Assembly (NCBI GenBank): GCA_963555705.1
Contig: OY743181.1
Span: 29,268,513-29,332,512 of the forward strand
Direction of reading: 5' to 3'
Length of the DNA stretch: 64,000 nucleotides
From: Ligustrum vulgare
Lineage: Eukaryota; Streptophyta; Magnoliopsida; Lamiales; Oleaceae
In this document: positions 22,435 to 33,884 of the stretch, in pieces
Position numbering within the stretch: position 1 is the stretch's first letter
How the letters are laid out: every line of letters starts with the position of its first letter
Translations under genes and position numbers: made by a program
Notes under the pieces: generated by a model
What the model was told of the DNA's origin: nothing
Databases searched by the model: none
The model's input: the letters and a program-made list of their open reading frames with translations, nothing else

Positions 22435-25400
22435 TAGGGGTATCAAACGGATTTGACAGTTCGAGAGTTCGGCTCGGCTTGATTCGTTAAAAGTTCGGCT
22501 CGGTCCGTTAAAAAAAGAGACTTGAACTTGGATCGGACTAAAAATTTGAGTGTTGGACAGTTCGAATTCGGCTCGTAAAGTTCATGGACCTGTTCACGAA
22601 CTAATCCAACGAACAACGAAAACGGGCCGGCCTGTGGTCGGCTCATTGGGCTCTTTTGAGCCCGTCCACGGGTCGGAAAGGGCCAGCTCGTGGGCCGGCC
22701 CGTGAGCCTTAAACGGTCCTATGACCGTTTTTAATATTTTTTTTTTCTTCTATAAATACTCGTTTTTTATTTCATTTTTTTTCACAATCTCAACTCAACT
22801 CTCTCAACTTTCAAGTCTCAAGTCTCATTCTCTAAAGTCTCAAATTCTAGTGGCTAGTGCTATAATATTTCACATACAAATATACAATATTGTCTCAAAT
22901 TCCATTCCATATTTCATTTTCATCTCAAATTTTTCAATTCTATTATTTCTAATGGCACACTCACAATCTCATTGTTATTCTTCTAGCCAATTTGTTGATG
23001 AATTTGCACCTCTCAATGATATTTCAATTCCCGACAATTTGGCGGAATTTGAAAATGAGATCGAAGATATAGATACAAGAACTCATATTGATTTGAATGA
23101 CATAATTGATGAAGATGTCACTGCTACATATGGATCTGGCTCTGCTAGCACGACGGCAGGCTCCAGCAAAAATCCAAAGAGGACGAAAAAATCCCACTGC
23201 TGGAATTTTTTCGATGTGATTGAAACATCGGAAAAAAAATGCGGAAAACAAACTGATATCCAAAGAAAAATGTAGAAGTTGCGAGAGACTTTTCTCTTGG
23301 AAGAAGGGTGGGGGCACATCACACCTCAATAGACACTGCAAAGGATGTCGAAAACCTGACACAGTTGAAGCAAACCAATCAACTCTACAGTTTGGTCAAT
23401 CAAGTTCGAGCCTAACCAATTGGGTCTTCAACCAAGATCTAGCACGTCGAGAAGGGATGGTTATGTTCGTATCAAGTGGTGAGTTTCCACTTTCAATTGT
23501 AGAAAGTTCACAATTCACAGAATTCATTCAGAAGTATCTCTAACCCAGGTATAAACCCGTTTCTAGAAATACTTTACGAGCTGATTGCATAGTTAAATAT
23601 TTACAAAGAAAACAAAGTTTTATAGATACTTTAAATAAATGGAATGGTAACTTGTCATTTACTTCGGACCTGTGGACTGGCAATAATCATAGAGGTTACG
23701 TAGCTGTTACTTGTTATTACATTGATGATTATTGGGTAATACACAAAAGAATTATGACATTTAAATTTATTGATTACCCACATAACGCAACAAATATTTT
23801 CAATATATTACTTGCAATTCTTAGAGAATTTAACTGTGATAGTAGAGTTCGTGGTTTTACACTAGATAATGCTTCTGTTAATAAAGCGATGATTGATAGA
23901 TTAGCAGCCCTCATAAATCTTGAGTTTTGTGGAGTCTTGTTTTCATGTTCGTTGTGTTTGTCACATTTTTAATTTAATAGTTCAAGATGGTCTTAAGTTT
24001 ATAGAAAATCAATTGAAAAAAATTAGGTGTGCTTGCAATTTCATTATGATAGCACCTTCCAGAAAACAAGTTTTTGATGCACTGTGTGTAGAAAATGGTA
24101 TGAACCCACGATCATTTATTAGTGATGTAGGACATAGATGGAACTTAACTTATTTAATGATTGAACATTGTGAAGGTTACGAAAATTTAATATGTGCATA
24201 TTACAACGGTCGGCACTCAAATGGCTCAACTTTTGATTTGGGGACTAATGATTGGGAACTTGCAATTCATGTTAAAAAATTTTTGAAACCATTTTGCGAC
24301 GTTACAAACGAATTGTCCGGTGTTTATTATCCTACTAGTCCTTTAGTCTTAAAGTATTTTTATTGTATTGCTAATAACTTTAACAAGTATAAGACATTTC
24401 CTATTTTTTCTGATATCATTAAAGCAATAGAGATTAAGTTTAGAAAGTATTGGGAAAATTTACCAGTTTTGTTTCCATTAGCAACAGTTATGGACCATAA
24501 AATAAATTTAGAGGGAACTAAACACACCATAAAGACAATATCAAATAAATTAACTTTTAAAACTCATTTAACATGCACAGATTTAGAAAAATGTTTATGT
24601 GAAATGTACGAGATCAATGTCCAAAGGTCAGGTAAAAATGTTAGAAGAACTGCTCCCACCCCTAATGTGATACAAAAGAAAGACAGTGATTTACTTTCCT
24701 ACCTTATGACTATGAAGGGAATTTCTAGTTCTACTGCACTTTCTAGTGGTTCTAGTTCTTCTAGTACATATAGTTCAGATGAAATTTCAGGAGAGTTAAC
24801 TAGGTATTTCTCACATGACCTTCTTAGTATGTTAGACGAGGACGAAAGAAATAATTTTGACATTCTTAAGTGGTGGAGACAAAATGAGCGTCAATACCCG
24901 GTTGTTTCTATGATTGAACGAGATCTACCAGCACCTCCGGTATCAACTGTAGCATCGGAGGCTGCTTTTAGTGCAGGTGGTAGAGTGTTATCTGAATATA
25001 GGTCAAGGCTTAAAGAAGACATATTGGAGACCTTAATGTGTTTAAAGGATTGACAGTTTGCGGAGAAAAGGAAACAAGATAGGATATGTGAAATTCTTGC
25101 CGAGGAATTCAGAGAACAATCGTATTGGTGAGTAAATTTTTTCTTTTTCTTTTTCTTTTTTCTGTATTTTCAATTTTTTCATTTGTTTCTTTCAAGTAAA
25201 AAAATTGTACACGTAACATTTTGTTCGTGTACAATTTTAACTTCGCCTACAATAATTTAAATGTAGCCGGTCCCAAGCCCGTTTTAAAGGAGGAGGGTTT
25301 TTTAATATTCAATTATTTAGCCGTAACCGTTAAAAAAAAAAAAAAAAAATTAAAGGGCCGACGAGCTGGCCCGTCTGGCCCATGGTCAGAAGGGCCTACG

Positions 25401-25548
25401 GACCGGACTTGGGCCAGCTTCGTGGGGGATGAGCCGGCTCGGCCCGGGTCGTCTCCCCACGGGCCGGCCCGTTTCCAGCCTGTGGTCCCGTAATGGACCA
25501 CGGTCAAACGGGCCGAGCAGGCCCGGGTCAGACCGTTTGACACCCCCA
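22435..25548 (+). mobile_element. hAT element with BED-finger transposase (3,114 bp)
   Basis: The left end TAGGGGTATCAAACGG pairs with the right end, in reverse complement TGGGGGTGTCAAACGG. An exact 8-bp target duplication CCCATAAC lies at 22427-22434 and 25549-25556. Both subterminal regions are dense in GGGCCGG/CCGGCCC words (22620-22700 and 25355-25530), as is common in this hAT group. A decayed transposase gene (22952-25131) fills the middle. Confidence 0.93.
22952..25131 (+). pseudogene. hAT transposase, BED-finger RICESLEEPER-like, broken
   Basis: The family comprises plant hAT transposases and domesticated RICESLEEPER/DAYSLEEPER proteins. From the N terminus: a low-complexity acidic and serine-rich leader (MAHSQSHCYSSSQF), a BED-type zinc finger (CRSCERLFSWKKGGGTSHLNRHC, about 23273-23340), the catalytic core with FTSDLWTG (about 23660) and FTLDNASVN (about 23865), a helical DUF4413-type linker, and the C-terminal dimerisation region (LKWWRQNERQYPVVS to STVASEAAFSAGGRVLSEYRSRL, 24868-25010). 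Breaks: a frameshift near 23230, TAA at 23541-23543, a frameshift near 23930, and TGA at 25051-25053 where relatives usually have tryptophan. The frame then stays open to TGA at 25129-25131. Confidence 0.92.
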
Positions 25549-25589
25549 CCCATAACACAACCACCCTTCGTATGACTTATCCCCCAATC

Positions 25590-25832
25590 TCGCCTCCAGG
25601 GCACATCTCCCAGTAGCAAAGAGGAGGGTTGGTAAGGTTCAGCGCGACGGTGTACCGGGTTCGAATCCTGAAATATTGGATTTGTGCCTTGTCGTCGCGG
25701 GAGTTACCCAAACCATCAAGTCCTCCACCCTGGCTATGTGAGGCATAACCTGCGATTAACCTCCTCAACCAATGACTCAGGGCAAAGTCGGTTAGGGCTC
25801 TCAAGGTGTGGGTTACACCTTTTTTTTTTTTT
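25590..25832 (+). mobile_element. Au-like SINE, copy 2
   Basis: The A box TAGCAAAGAGG (near 25613) and B box GGGTTCGAATCC (near 25660) are well spaced for a tRNA-type polymerase III promoter. The 3' part has GAGGCATAACCTGCGATT and GGGTTACACC, then a T-run. An exact 15-bp target duplication ACTTATCCCCCAATC flanks it (25575-25589 and 25833-25847). It is the same family as 20664-20925 and inserted just outside the right end of the BED-finger hAT. Confidence 0.9.
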
Positions 25833-25887
25833 ACTTATCCCCCAATCCCACTACTGCTCGCCTATCCACTTGTATATACTGTACAAT

Positions 25888-26539
25888 TGAGGGTGAACAT
25901 GGTTCTATTTGATTCTGATTTCAAGAAAATTGCATTGAACCGTAAACAGTTGATATTTTTTTTTTTAATTTTTTTTAATAATGGAACAATTTGATTTTTT
26001 CAAAGATAAAGAATCAAACCAGAATCAAACTAGTTTGTTTTGTTTTGATTCTAGTTCCTTTACCTATATTTTTTTTAAAACGACAAATACAATTAAAATT
26101 TATCATCACATAAGTTAGTAATATATATACTACGTAAATTTTAAAAAATAAACATCGATGCTGTCGTTGGTGTCTAAGGAATGCAACGATGACTGTGCTA
26201 TAAGAGTACAAATAAAATAATGTAAATGTATGTCTACAACCGAAAAGAAGAGAAATGAATTAGAATTAAAACTAGAATTAGATTTATGATTATCTTTTTT
26301 CAAATAGGAAATTAGGTAAAATATATGGTAAATAACATTTTTTTCCATTCCACATTTATAATTTCAGATTTAAATTTTTTGATGAGACAAATACCCATTG
26401 ATTTGTATGTACAAATATATATCAGAATCAGAACCGAAACCAAATAGTTCTTTATTTTAGGAATCAAACAATTATTCTTTTTATGTAGAACCGAATCAAA
26501 TCACTTGGTTTGGTAGTTCAGTTATTTTATCCACCCCTA
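25888..26539. mobile_element. hAT-type MITE, family C copy 2
   Basis: The termini TGAGGGTGAACATGG and CCACCCCTA match copy 1 in inverse orientation, as do internal words such as TAGAACCGAATCAAATC and the block near 26225-26275. Candidate target duplications are diverged (TGTACAAT and CGTACGAT). It is shorter than the other copies, having lost internal sequence, and its right third is duplicated in tandem. Confidence 0.72.
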
Positions 26540-26854
26540 CCGTACGATACCTTGTATTTTTCCTAGAGTCAGTCTTAGTGGGAAATTAGGTAAAATATAT
26601 GGTAAATAACATTTTTTTCCATTCCACATTTATAATTTCAGATTTAAATTTTTTGATGAGACAAATACCCATTGATTTGTATGTACAAATATATATCAGA
26701 ATCAGAACCGAAACCAAATAGTTCTTTATTTTAGGAATCAAACAATTATTCTTTTTATGTAGAACCGAATCAAATCACTTGGTTTGGTAGTTCAGTTATT
26801 TTATCCACCCCTACCGTACGATACCTTGTATTTTTCCTAGAGTCAGTCTTAGTG
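26307..26854. repeat. Perfect tandem duplication, 274 bp x 2
   Basis: Units 26307-26580 and 26581-26854 appear identical base for base. Each contains the right part of the MITE plus 41 bp of its flank (CCGTACGATACCTTG to CAGTCTTAGTG). The duplication therefore post-dates the insertion and is recent, or it is an assembly artefact. Confidence 0.93.
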
Positions 26855-26879
26855 CTATACCCATATTTAGCCATATTTA

Positions 26880-27032
26880 ACCATTGTTTGGGATATTAAA
26901 ATCAGTTTTTTTAGTAAATTTGATAAAAGCTCAGGAAATGTGTGGTTAAAAAATTATGAATCCCAAAAAATGTGATTGAAATTGATTGTTAACTTAGATT
27001 AAAATCAAACTTAATTTTTACCAAACAGGGCC
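26880..27032. mobile_element. PIF/Harbinger-type MITE, family D copy 2
   Basis: The termini ACCATTGTTTGG and CCAAACAGGGCC form an imperfect inverted repeat with a TTA target duplication (26877-26879 and 27033-27035). The 153-bp element is non-coding and shares its core with 31722-31870. Confidence 0.7.
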
Positions 27033-27277
27033 TTAGCTATTTTTTTGATAATAAAATCTATTTTTTAGTAAATTCAAATAAAAATTAATGAAATTTGTGA
27101 TTAAAAATTGTGGCGTCCGTCGAATACGTATAGTTAAGACTATGTTTGGAAACTGATTATAATGAGTCATGATTGCAATTTATCTACACAATTTTTCAAA
27201 TTTTATTGTTTCCCTTGACTCAAATTATAATATCTAAACATGATATAATTGATTGTGATGTTTCTCTAACTTCTTCG

Positions 27278-28032
27278 TAGGGGTGAATAAATAAATCGGT
27301 AAATCGTCAAATCGAATCAAATCACAACAACAAATGATTTGGTTTGGAAAAATTCCAAATAAATAAATCGGTAAATCGTCAAATCGAATCAAATCACAAC
27401 AACAAATGATTTGGTTTGGAAAAATTCTAAATCTTCTTAAACGATTTGATTTAGGTTTCAATTGTCAAAATCGCGATTTTAAACCGCCAACCTGTCAAAT
27501 TTTAAAAAATTAAAAAAATAAAATTAAAATATAAAGGCAAATATTCAATTTAAAATAAAAATACAGTACATTTTTTATTCTCAACAAATCAAAATTAAGG
27601 AGTTAAAGATTAATTTGTTCAAATCCACAATCATTTGAAAATAATTTTTGCACCTACATTTCGTAATAATCAACAAAGAAATTTTCATAAAATAAAACTT
27701 TTAATATAACTACAGTTTATTTAACAAAATTTTAAATGTTTGATTCTATATAATTAGTTTGTTTATAAACGTGAACTGATTCACAGTAATGCACTCAATT
27801 AAAAATTGAATACTATTATTGATTTAGTTTCAACTCGAAATCTTAGGCGAATATGTGTCTTTGATATCGTTGTTGAATTTACTAATTTATTCGTTGACAA
27901 ATTATACCAAATCGCAAAAATTATTTGATTTGATTTCATTTAGAAAATGAAATGATTTTAAAAATTCAAACCGTTTTAAACGACGACTTAATATATTGGT
28001 ACAAATCGTTCAAACCAAATCGCGTTACCCTA
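27278..28032. mobile_element. Probable hAT-type MITE with an internal 72-bp duplication
   Basis: It starts TAGGGGTGAATAAAT and ends GCGTTACCCTA, resembling hAT ends. The flanking octamers CTTCTTCG and CTTTTTGG agree at six of eight positions. AAATCG and GATTTGGTTTGG words occur near both ends. A 72-bp unit (starting at 27289 and 27361) is duplicated in tandem with one visible difference. No coding sequence. Confidence 0.55.
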
Positions 28033-28685
28033 CTTTTTGGAATCCCATCTGTTTTAGGCAAGTATCTTCCAGTTTCTTCATTTCTGGCCTAGTTAAACAG
28101 CACTCCCACAAGGTTCACCTGAAAAATCAAGATTTTCTAATGATTTTTCTCTTTATTTAGCATTTAAGTTCTGGGGTTTTGTGTTTTATCAAAATTGACA
28201 ATCTGGTTGTTGGGTGAACATGTTTCTCATTCATTACCATACTTCATTAACGATGCATTATTTGTTAAAATTCTGGATTTTTCTTATTTTTATCGAATTA
28301 ATTTAATATGCCATCTTGTTTGTCTTGGCAAGGTTGTTTGGGTTAAAATATTTATTAGGAATATTCTGGGTTTGATGTCCGTTAGTGTGTTCATTCTCAG
28401 AAAGTTTGTAAGCAAGAAAACATGCTGAGTATTAATATTGGAATTCCATGTAGGATTTGAAGATTATCCAGTTAAAAAACTTCTTTAACCTATTCCAGAT
28501 TCATCTTTTCTGTACTAAACATTTTTGGATTCTCACCTTTCTGAGTCAGATTAACATAATTTTATGGGCATGCTCGAATAGTTGAATTATAAATGCTTAT
28601 TTGTTTATGTGGATTTAACAGGGTTTGAGCATGTGAAGATATAGAATTTGGTCTGTACTGGTTACAGGGTAGAAGGTTGTGTGAC
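28033..28685 (+). promoter_or_regulatory. Upstream and leader region of the PP2C gene
   Basis: This is a relatively complex-sequence stretch between the MITE and the PP2C start codon, so it likely holds the promoter, the 5' leader and perhaps a leader intron. I cannot identify a convincing TATA box or transcription start. The start codon context is GTGACATGGG. Confidence 0.4.
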
Positions 28686-31600
28686 ATGGGTCGTTTATCG
28701 TCGTTTTTCAATGGATTTTCGAGGTCGCTGTTACTCAAGAGAAGGAAGAATTTGGACAACGGTTGTGAGAATTGTGATGGAAGAGAGGCTGTGGAAGCTA
28801 TGGTGAAGGATGCGAAGAAGAATGAGATGATATTGACGACTTCAGGCACTGTTACTGTCGAAAGATCCCAGAATTTTGCATCTGTTTTCTCGAAAAGAGG
28901 GCAGAAAGGCGTGAATCAAGATTGCTGCATTGTTTGGGAGGTATTTGTTGAACACTTGAACTACCTCATTTAGAAGCTTATTATTCATCTAATTGTTGGC
29001 CCCCCAAACTTACATCCCTAAGATTCATTTACATTTTTATCCGGAAATAATGAATTGAGTTTGCATAGGCATTTTGGATGCTGCTATTGAAATACCCCTT
29101 CCAGCTATATTTTTGGTTATTCCACCCATTTCGTATAGGAGATGATATTGACGACTTCAGGCACTGTTACTGTCGAAAGATCCCAGAATTTTGCATCTGT
29201 TTTCTCGAAAAGAGGGCAGAAAGGCGTGAATCAAGATTGCTGCATTGTTTGGGAGGTATTTGTTGAACACTTGAACTACCTCATTTAGAAGCTTATTATT
29301 CATCTAATTGTTGGCCCCCCAAACTTACATCCCTAAGATTCATTTACATTTTTATCCGGAAATAATGAATTGAGTTTGCATAGGCATTTTGGATGCTGCT
29401 ATTGAAATACCCCTTCCAGCTATATTTTTGGTTATTCCACCCATTTCGTATAGGAGATGATATTGACGACTTCAGGCACTGTTACTGTCGAAAGATCCCA
29501 GAATTTTGCATCTGTTTTCTCGAAAAGAGGGCAGAAAGGCGTGAATCAAGATTGCTGCATTGTTTGGGAGGTATTTGTTGAACACTTGAACTACCTCATT
29601 TAGAAGCTTATTATTCATCTAATTGTTGGCCCCCCAAACTTACATCCCTAAGATTCATTTACATTTTTATCCGGAAATAATGAATTGAGTTCGCATAGGC
29701 ATTTTGGATGCTGCTATTGAAATACCCCTTCCAGCTATATTTTTGGTTATTCCACCCATTTCGTATAGTATTCGACTTGGTTTAACAACAGCTACCCAAT
29801 ATTTAGGGGATCAAAATCAAAAGATTAATGGAAAGCAAAAGGGAAGTTTTTTGATACCATTGGTTAAAAAAATAAAGAATCAAAAGCAAAGGTTGGAGAT
29901 TCACAAAAGCAGACACGACATATGTCACAGGTTCGAATCCTCACGTGTTCAAATTTTTTAAGCACTTTGTCGGTTCAGTTGGGGCGTCTAAGGTTGGCGT
30001 TCAACCTTTCTTTACATCTAAATTGTTTATTTAACCCGCCCCCTAAGGTGAATATAGCACTTGAACAATACTACCTCATTCAAAAGCTTAAATTTTTAGA
30101 GTCCGGCTCGGGATGAACTTATTTATTTAGATTATGTAGTAAACAATATGCTTGTACGACAGATAAGTTTTAATTGCTTAACACATTCATGGATATATAG
30201 CAATGTGGCTTTGCTTTTGATAGAATTTGTTTGGCATTTTCACTTGCAGGAATTCGGATGCCAGGAGGACATGATATTGTGTGGGATATTTGATGGGCAT
30301 GGCCCTTGGGGACATTTTGTGGCCAAGAGGGTTAGGGAGTCGATGTTATCTTCTCTTCTCTGTAACTGGCAGGAGGCCCTTGCCGAAGCTTCACTTGATC
30401 CCGATTTTGATCTGGAATCTGATAAAAAGCTTAAAAAATTCCATATATGGAAGCATTCCTATTTGAAGACATGTGCTGCCATAGATCAGGAGCTGGAACA
30501 CCACAGTAAGATCGACTCATTCTACAGTGGCACTACTGCTTTGACAATTGTTAGACAGGTTATTGAATTTCCTTTATTCTGTCATTTGAAATTATGATGA
30601 TATACTGATCTCTGTATTCGAATTCATTTTTCACTTTTTTCCAATGTAAACATGGCTTCTCCAAAAATATTGTTGATGATCTATGTTGAAAAACCAGTGT
30701 CTCATTAAAGAGAAATCAAGAAAATATGACATTTGGCAATTGACATTATGAATTTAACAATTTAAGGCATTGCTATCGTTGTGCGTCACAATCAACTCCG
30801 AGATGAGTTAAAAGCCACACACACACACACACACACAGGTGCTAAAGGTCTTGTTTATGTAAGGTGGTCCTTAAAAGTTAGTTGGTTAATGAGAATTGTT
30901 TGTCCTGTAGTACTCCCCCGTCCCGTGAAGATAGACTTGCTCCTATTTTTACATAGATTAAGAAAATGTCAATTAATATGTTGGAAATATAAATTTCTTA
31001 CATTTTACTGACTCTCTGTTCGGGAAAATGGTTTATAAACCATTTATAATCACTCAAATTTTTAATATAGCTTTTTAACCACACATCTTTTCTTTCTCCA
31101 ATTTTTAACCCCTACATCTACCTCGAAATTCGCAAAATAAACCAAAAAATCTGGTTTATTTAACCTCCGAACAGAGGTTAATATATATCTACATTAAATA
31201 ACATAATAAATATGATTATTTTGTATTTGTTGATAACAATAGATATTAAATAAGGGCATATTAGAATTAGAAAACTTAAAAATAAGTTGATTTTCAATAA
31301 GGAAAGTGACCTATAATTTGGGACGGACAAAGAAGGAATACAAACCTATCTTCACGGGATGGAGAGAGTAAAAAACAGGGACTAGAGTATTTAACTTACC
31401 CTTTGGGATTTCGTGAATGGCTCCTAATATAAAATAGAAGGCTCTCGGGAGACAGACACATTTATCTCAAGTATTTGAAATCCTTTTGCTCAACTTATTT
31501 TCTGCACTGCTAAAATAAATCTTGATTTATTTCTATCAGGACGAACATATTTTCATCGCAAATGTTGGCGATTCACGTGCTGTACTGGCCACCACGTCTG

Positions 31601-32586
31601 AAACGGGCAACTTGGTACCCGTACAGCTTACAGTTGACTTCAAGCCCAATCTACCTCGTCAGTCTACCTCTCTCTCTCTCTCTGTGGACGCACTTGTATG
31701 TCTGTCTCTTTTCCTGTTTTAGCCCTTGTTTGGTATAGATAAAAATTAGATTTTTAGTAGATTTTGATAAAAGTTGATGAAATGTGTGATTGAAAAATTG
31801 TGTGGTTAAGATTAAATGTTTACTTTGAATTAGTTTAAAATCTATAAAGCTAGTGCTACCAAACATGGATTTAGTATCTATGCATCATATAACTCTGCTA
31901 ACAATGTTCGCAGAGGAGGCTGAGCGCATAAATCAATGCAAAGGCCGAGTGTTCTGTTTGCATGACGAGCCAGGGGTTCACAGAGTGTGGTTGCCGGATG
32001 AGGAATCTCCTGGACTAGCAATGTCGAGAGCTTTTGGGGACTATTGTGTTAAGGATTTCGGCCTAGTTTCCGTTCCTGAAGTGACACAGAGACATATAAC
32101 CAGTAAAGACCAGTTTGTCGTGCTAGCAACAGACGGGGTTAGTATGACGCTTATTAATCTTGATTTTGTGGCCAAACATATAACTGAAGGCAACATTATG
32201 CTTTTTCTCCCCTTAACATCCTCAAAAAATAGATATATAATAATTATAACGGTAAATCTGAACTAGCAAGTTTACGAAAAAACCTAAAATCTTGTCCATT
32301 ACAGTGTACCAAACATCCCTACCAAACATCCCATAAATGAATGTTTCAGTGTGAAAATCATGTAAAGACAAAACATCGAGGATATGATAGTGAAATCTGT
32401 GTTTGATGGATGAAGGTATGGGACGTTATCTCCAACGAAGAAGCGGTGGAAATCGTGTCATCATCTCCCGAGCGAGCAAAATCAGCTAGGCTTCTGGTGG
32501 AGCGTGCTGTCCATGCATGGAAGAAGAAGAGAAAGGGAATAGCAATGGATGATATATCAGCAATTATACTCTTCTTCTACATGTGA
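28686..32586 (+). CDS. Protein phosphatase 2C, five exons, about 358 aa
   Basis: It is a metal-dependent serine/threonine phosphatase of the plant PP2C family (clade E-like by overall resemblance). Exons: 28686-28940, 30250-30558, 31540-31657, 31914-32137, 32416-32586; all introns are GT-AG and the joined frame is open. Family motifs are in order: KGVNQD (Asp79), the metal site FDGHGPWG (Asp100), YSGTTA (178-182), GDSRAV (198-203), SRAFGD, LATDGVWD (Asp301, Asp305) and the C-terminal DDISAII (347-353). The key aspartates are therefore present, and 358 residues is normal. The start MGRLSS fits an N-myristoylation signal, suggesting membrane attachment (inference). Intron 1 contains two further copies of the end of exon 1, intron 2 an (AC)n run and a MITE, and intron 3 a MITE. 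Probably functional; transcript data would settle isoforms. Confidence 0.92.
28824..29768 (+). repeat. 315-bp tandem triplication across the exon 1/intron 1 border
   Basis: Units 28824-29138, 29139-29453 and 29454-29768 are almost identical; I noticed one difference, T to C, near 29692. Each holds the last 117 bp of exon 1 (39 codons), the GGGAG/GTATTT donor and 198 bp of intron. In copies 2 and 3 the exon part is preceded by TTTCGTATAG, a usable 3' splice site, and both borders are in codon phase 0. Splicing in either copy would insert 39 residues without a frameshift. Confidence 0.95.
29900..30120. other. Intronic stretch with an isolated B-box-like word
   Basis: GGTTCGAATCC occurs at 29931-29941 within intron 1. 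There is no convincing A box, tail or target duplication around it, so it could be a decayed SINE or chance. Confidence 0.25.
30816..30838. repeat. (AC)n microsatellite in PP2C intron 2
   Basis: About 11 AC units lie mid-intron. Confidence 0.95.
31012..31177. mobile_element. PIF/Harbinger-type MITE, family E copy 2, in PP2C intron 2
   Basis: The termini CTCTGTTCGG and CCTCCGAACAGAGG are inverted repeats; internal words (TTTTTAACC, TACCTCGAAA, AAATAAACCA) match the copies at 7706 and 38420. TTA follows on the right, but the left flank is diverged. Confidence 0.65.
31722..31870. mobile_element. PIF/Harbinger-type MITE, family D copy 3, in PP2C intron 3
   Basis: The termini GCCCTTGTTTGGTA and TACCAAACATGGAT are imperfect inverted repeats with an exact TTA target duplication (31719-31721 and 31871-31873). 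It ends only about 40 bp before exon 4, so it supplies much of the intron and could influence its splicing. Confidence 0.78.
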
Positions 32587-33880
32587 TCAACTTTACTGCT
32601 TCTGTATCTGCACCTAGGTAATATCTATCAATCTGTACTTTATGGTAGGAATCCTCATATTTGTACATTCACACAGCTTGAACTGACTCAGTCTATCTCA
32701 AATGTCTTGAATTGTATGTGAAATCTCCAAAAAATCCTCAACTGTCTCCCAAAAATTCCAAATAATTTCTAACCCTCAACTTCAATGTTAGAAACATTAT
32801 TTGTGGCATCAATCTTCATTAGTGTTAACTGTTGAAATGATAATTTTATCCTTCAAGCCAAAAATAAGAAATCACACCCGAACTTGCTGAAAATATATCG
32901 AAATCTACGTCTAATGTTATGTAATGATCATCTTGAGTCTAATTGACCTTAAAATTGAAGTTTTCAGTAATTGCAACTCAGTCATTGAACTTTATAAAAT
33001 TCAAATTCAGGCAATGCTCAACTATGTGATATTTCACTTAGTATATTATTAAGTGAAACATCATTTAGGTCAGAAATCCTAGTATATTACTTATATTCCT
33101 GAACTTTTCAAGTATTACAAGTAGGTCCAGTATTACTCTCCGATTCTCAAATGACTTGTATCTCCAATAACTTGGGATTCAATATATAGTTAACCATAAT
33201 CTGATAATCCTATTTCCCTAAACTTTCAGCTTTGGTCCCTGAAGAACTGAATGGATCTCAGATTGGTCCAATAGTTTTCTTACTTTTTATTTATACACGA
33301 GATTTTCTTTTCATGTGTCTCGGGCTATTACTATCTGTAGCTCGATCCAACATAATCTCTTGACCAACTCCATGTCAAATAGAGGCTAGCCTACCATCAA
33401 TCCAGCACATTATGAATGTAGAAGAAATTTTCAACTTGTGCCTAAGCTTTTAGGTTTCTGAAGACGCAGAACAAGCTAAATCCATGACCAACAAGTTTTG
33501 CGAAAGCGAAGATAATTAAATTTGAGTACCTTCTTGATACAAAAGCAAAATGATGTCATTTTTAGTCGGTTTAATAACAAATTCTACATTTGTCTATATG
33601 TTTATATCTTGTTTGCAAATTTTTAGATAATCCATCACTAAACCCCATGAATCCTATCCTCCTATATGTTTGATTTTTCTAATAGCATGATGTTGGAAAG
33701 ATTCACAAAAATGAGTACATCGGAATAAAGTCAACGCAAAAATAAATAAATTGCATGAAAACATTGATTTACTTGATTGATAATATGCCTCCTGATGATA
33801 GGAGCAATGACAATTGCCTTGTATGATGACAATTGCCTTGTGCGATGACAATTTTCGCATTTGAACAATTAGGAATCATT
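32587..33880. other. 3' flank of the PP2C gene and unassigned DNA
   Basis: The first few hundred bases presumably include the 3' untranslated region, but no clear polyadenylation signal stands out. The rest is non-coding with phrases such as AATTTCTAACCCTCAACTT that suggest retroelement remnants without definable borders. A short duplication (GATGACAATTGCCTTGT) lies near 33810-33840. Confidence 0.4.
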
Positions 33881-33884
33881 GTAC

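Noticed and set aside
20703..25671. Possible tRNA genes at the two GGTTCGAATCC-type words
   Set aside because: The B-box words belong to SINEs: there is no cloverleaf or acceptor stem, both have T-tails, and both are flanked by long target duplications.
29078..29581. Identical 62-codon frames at 29078 and 29393
   Set aside because: They are an alternative frame of the triplicated exon/intron unit, not genes.
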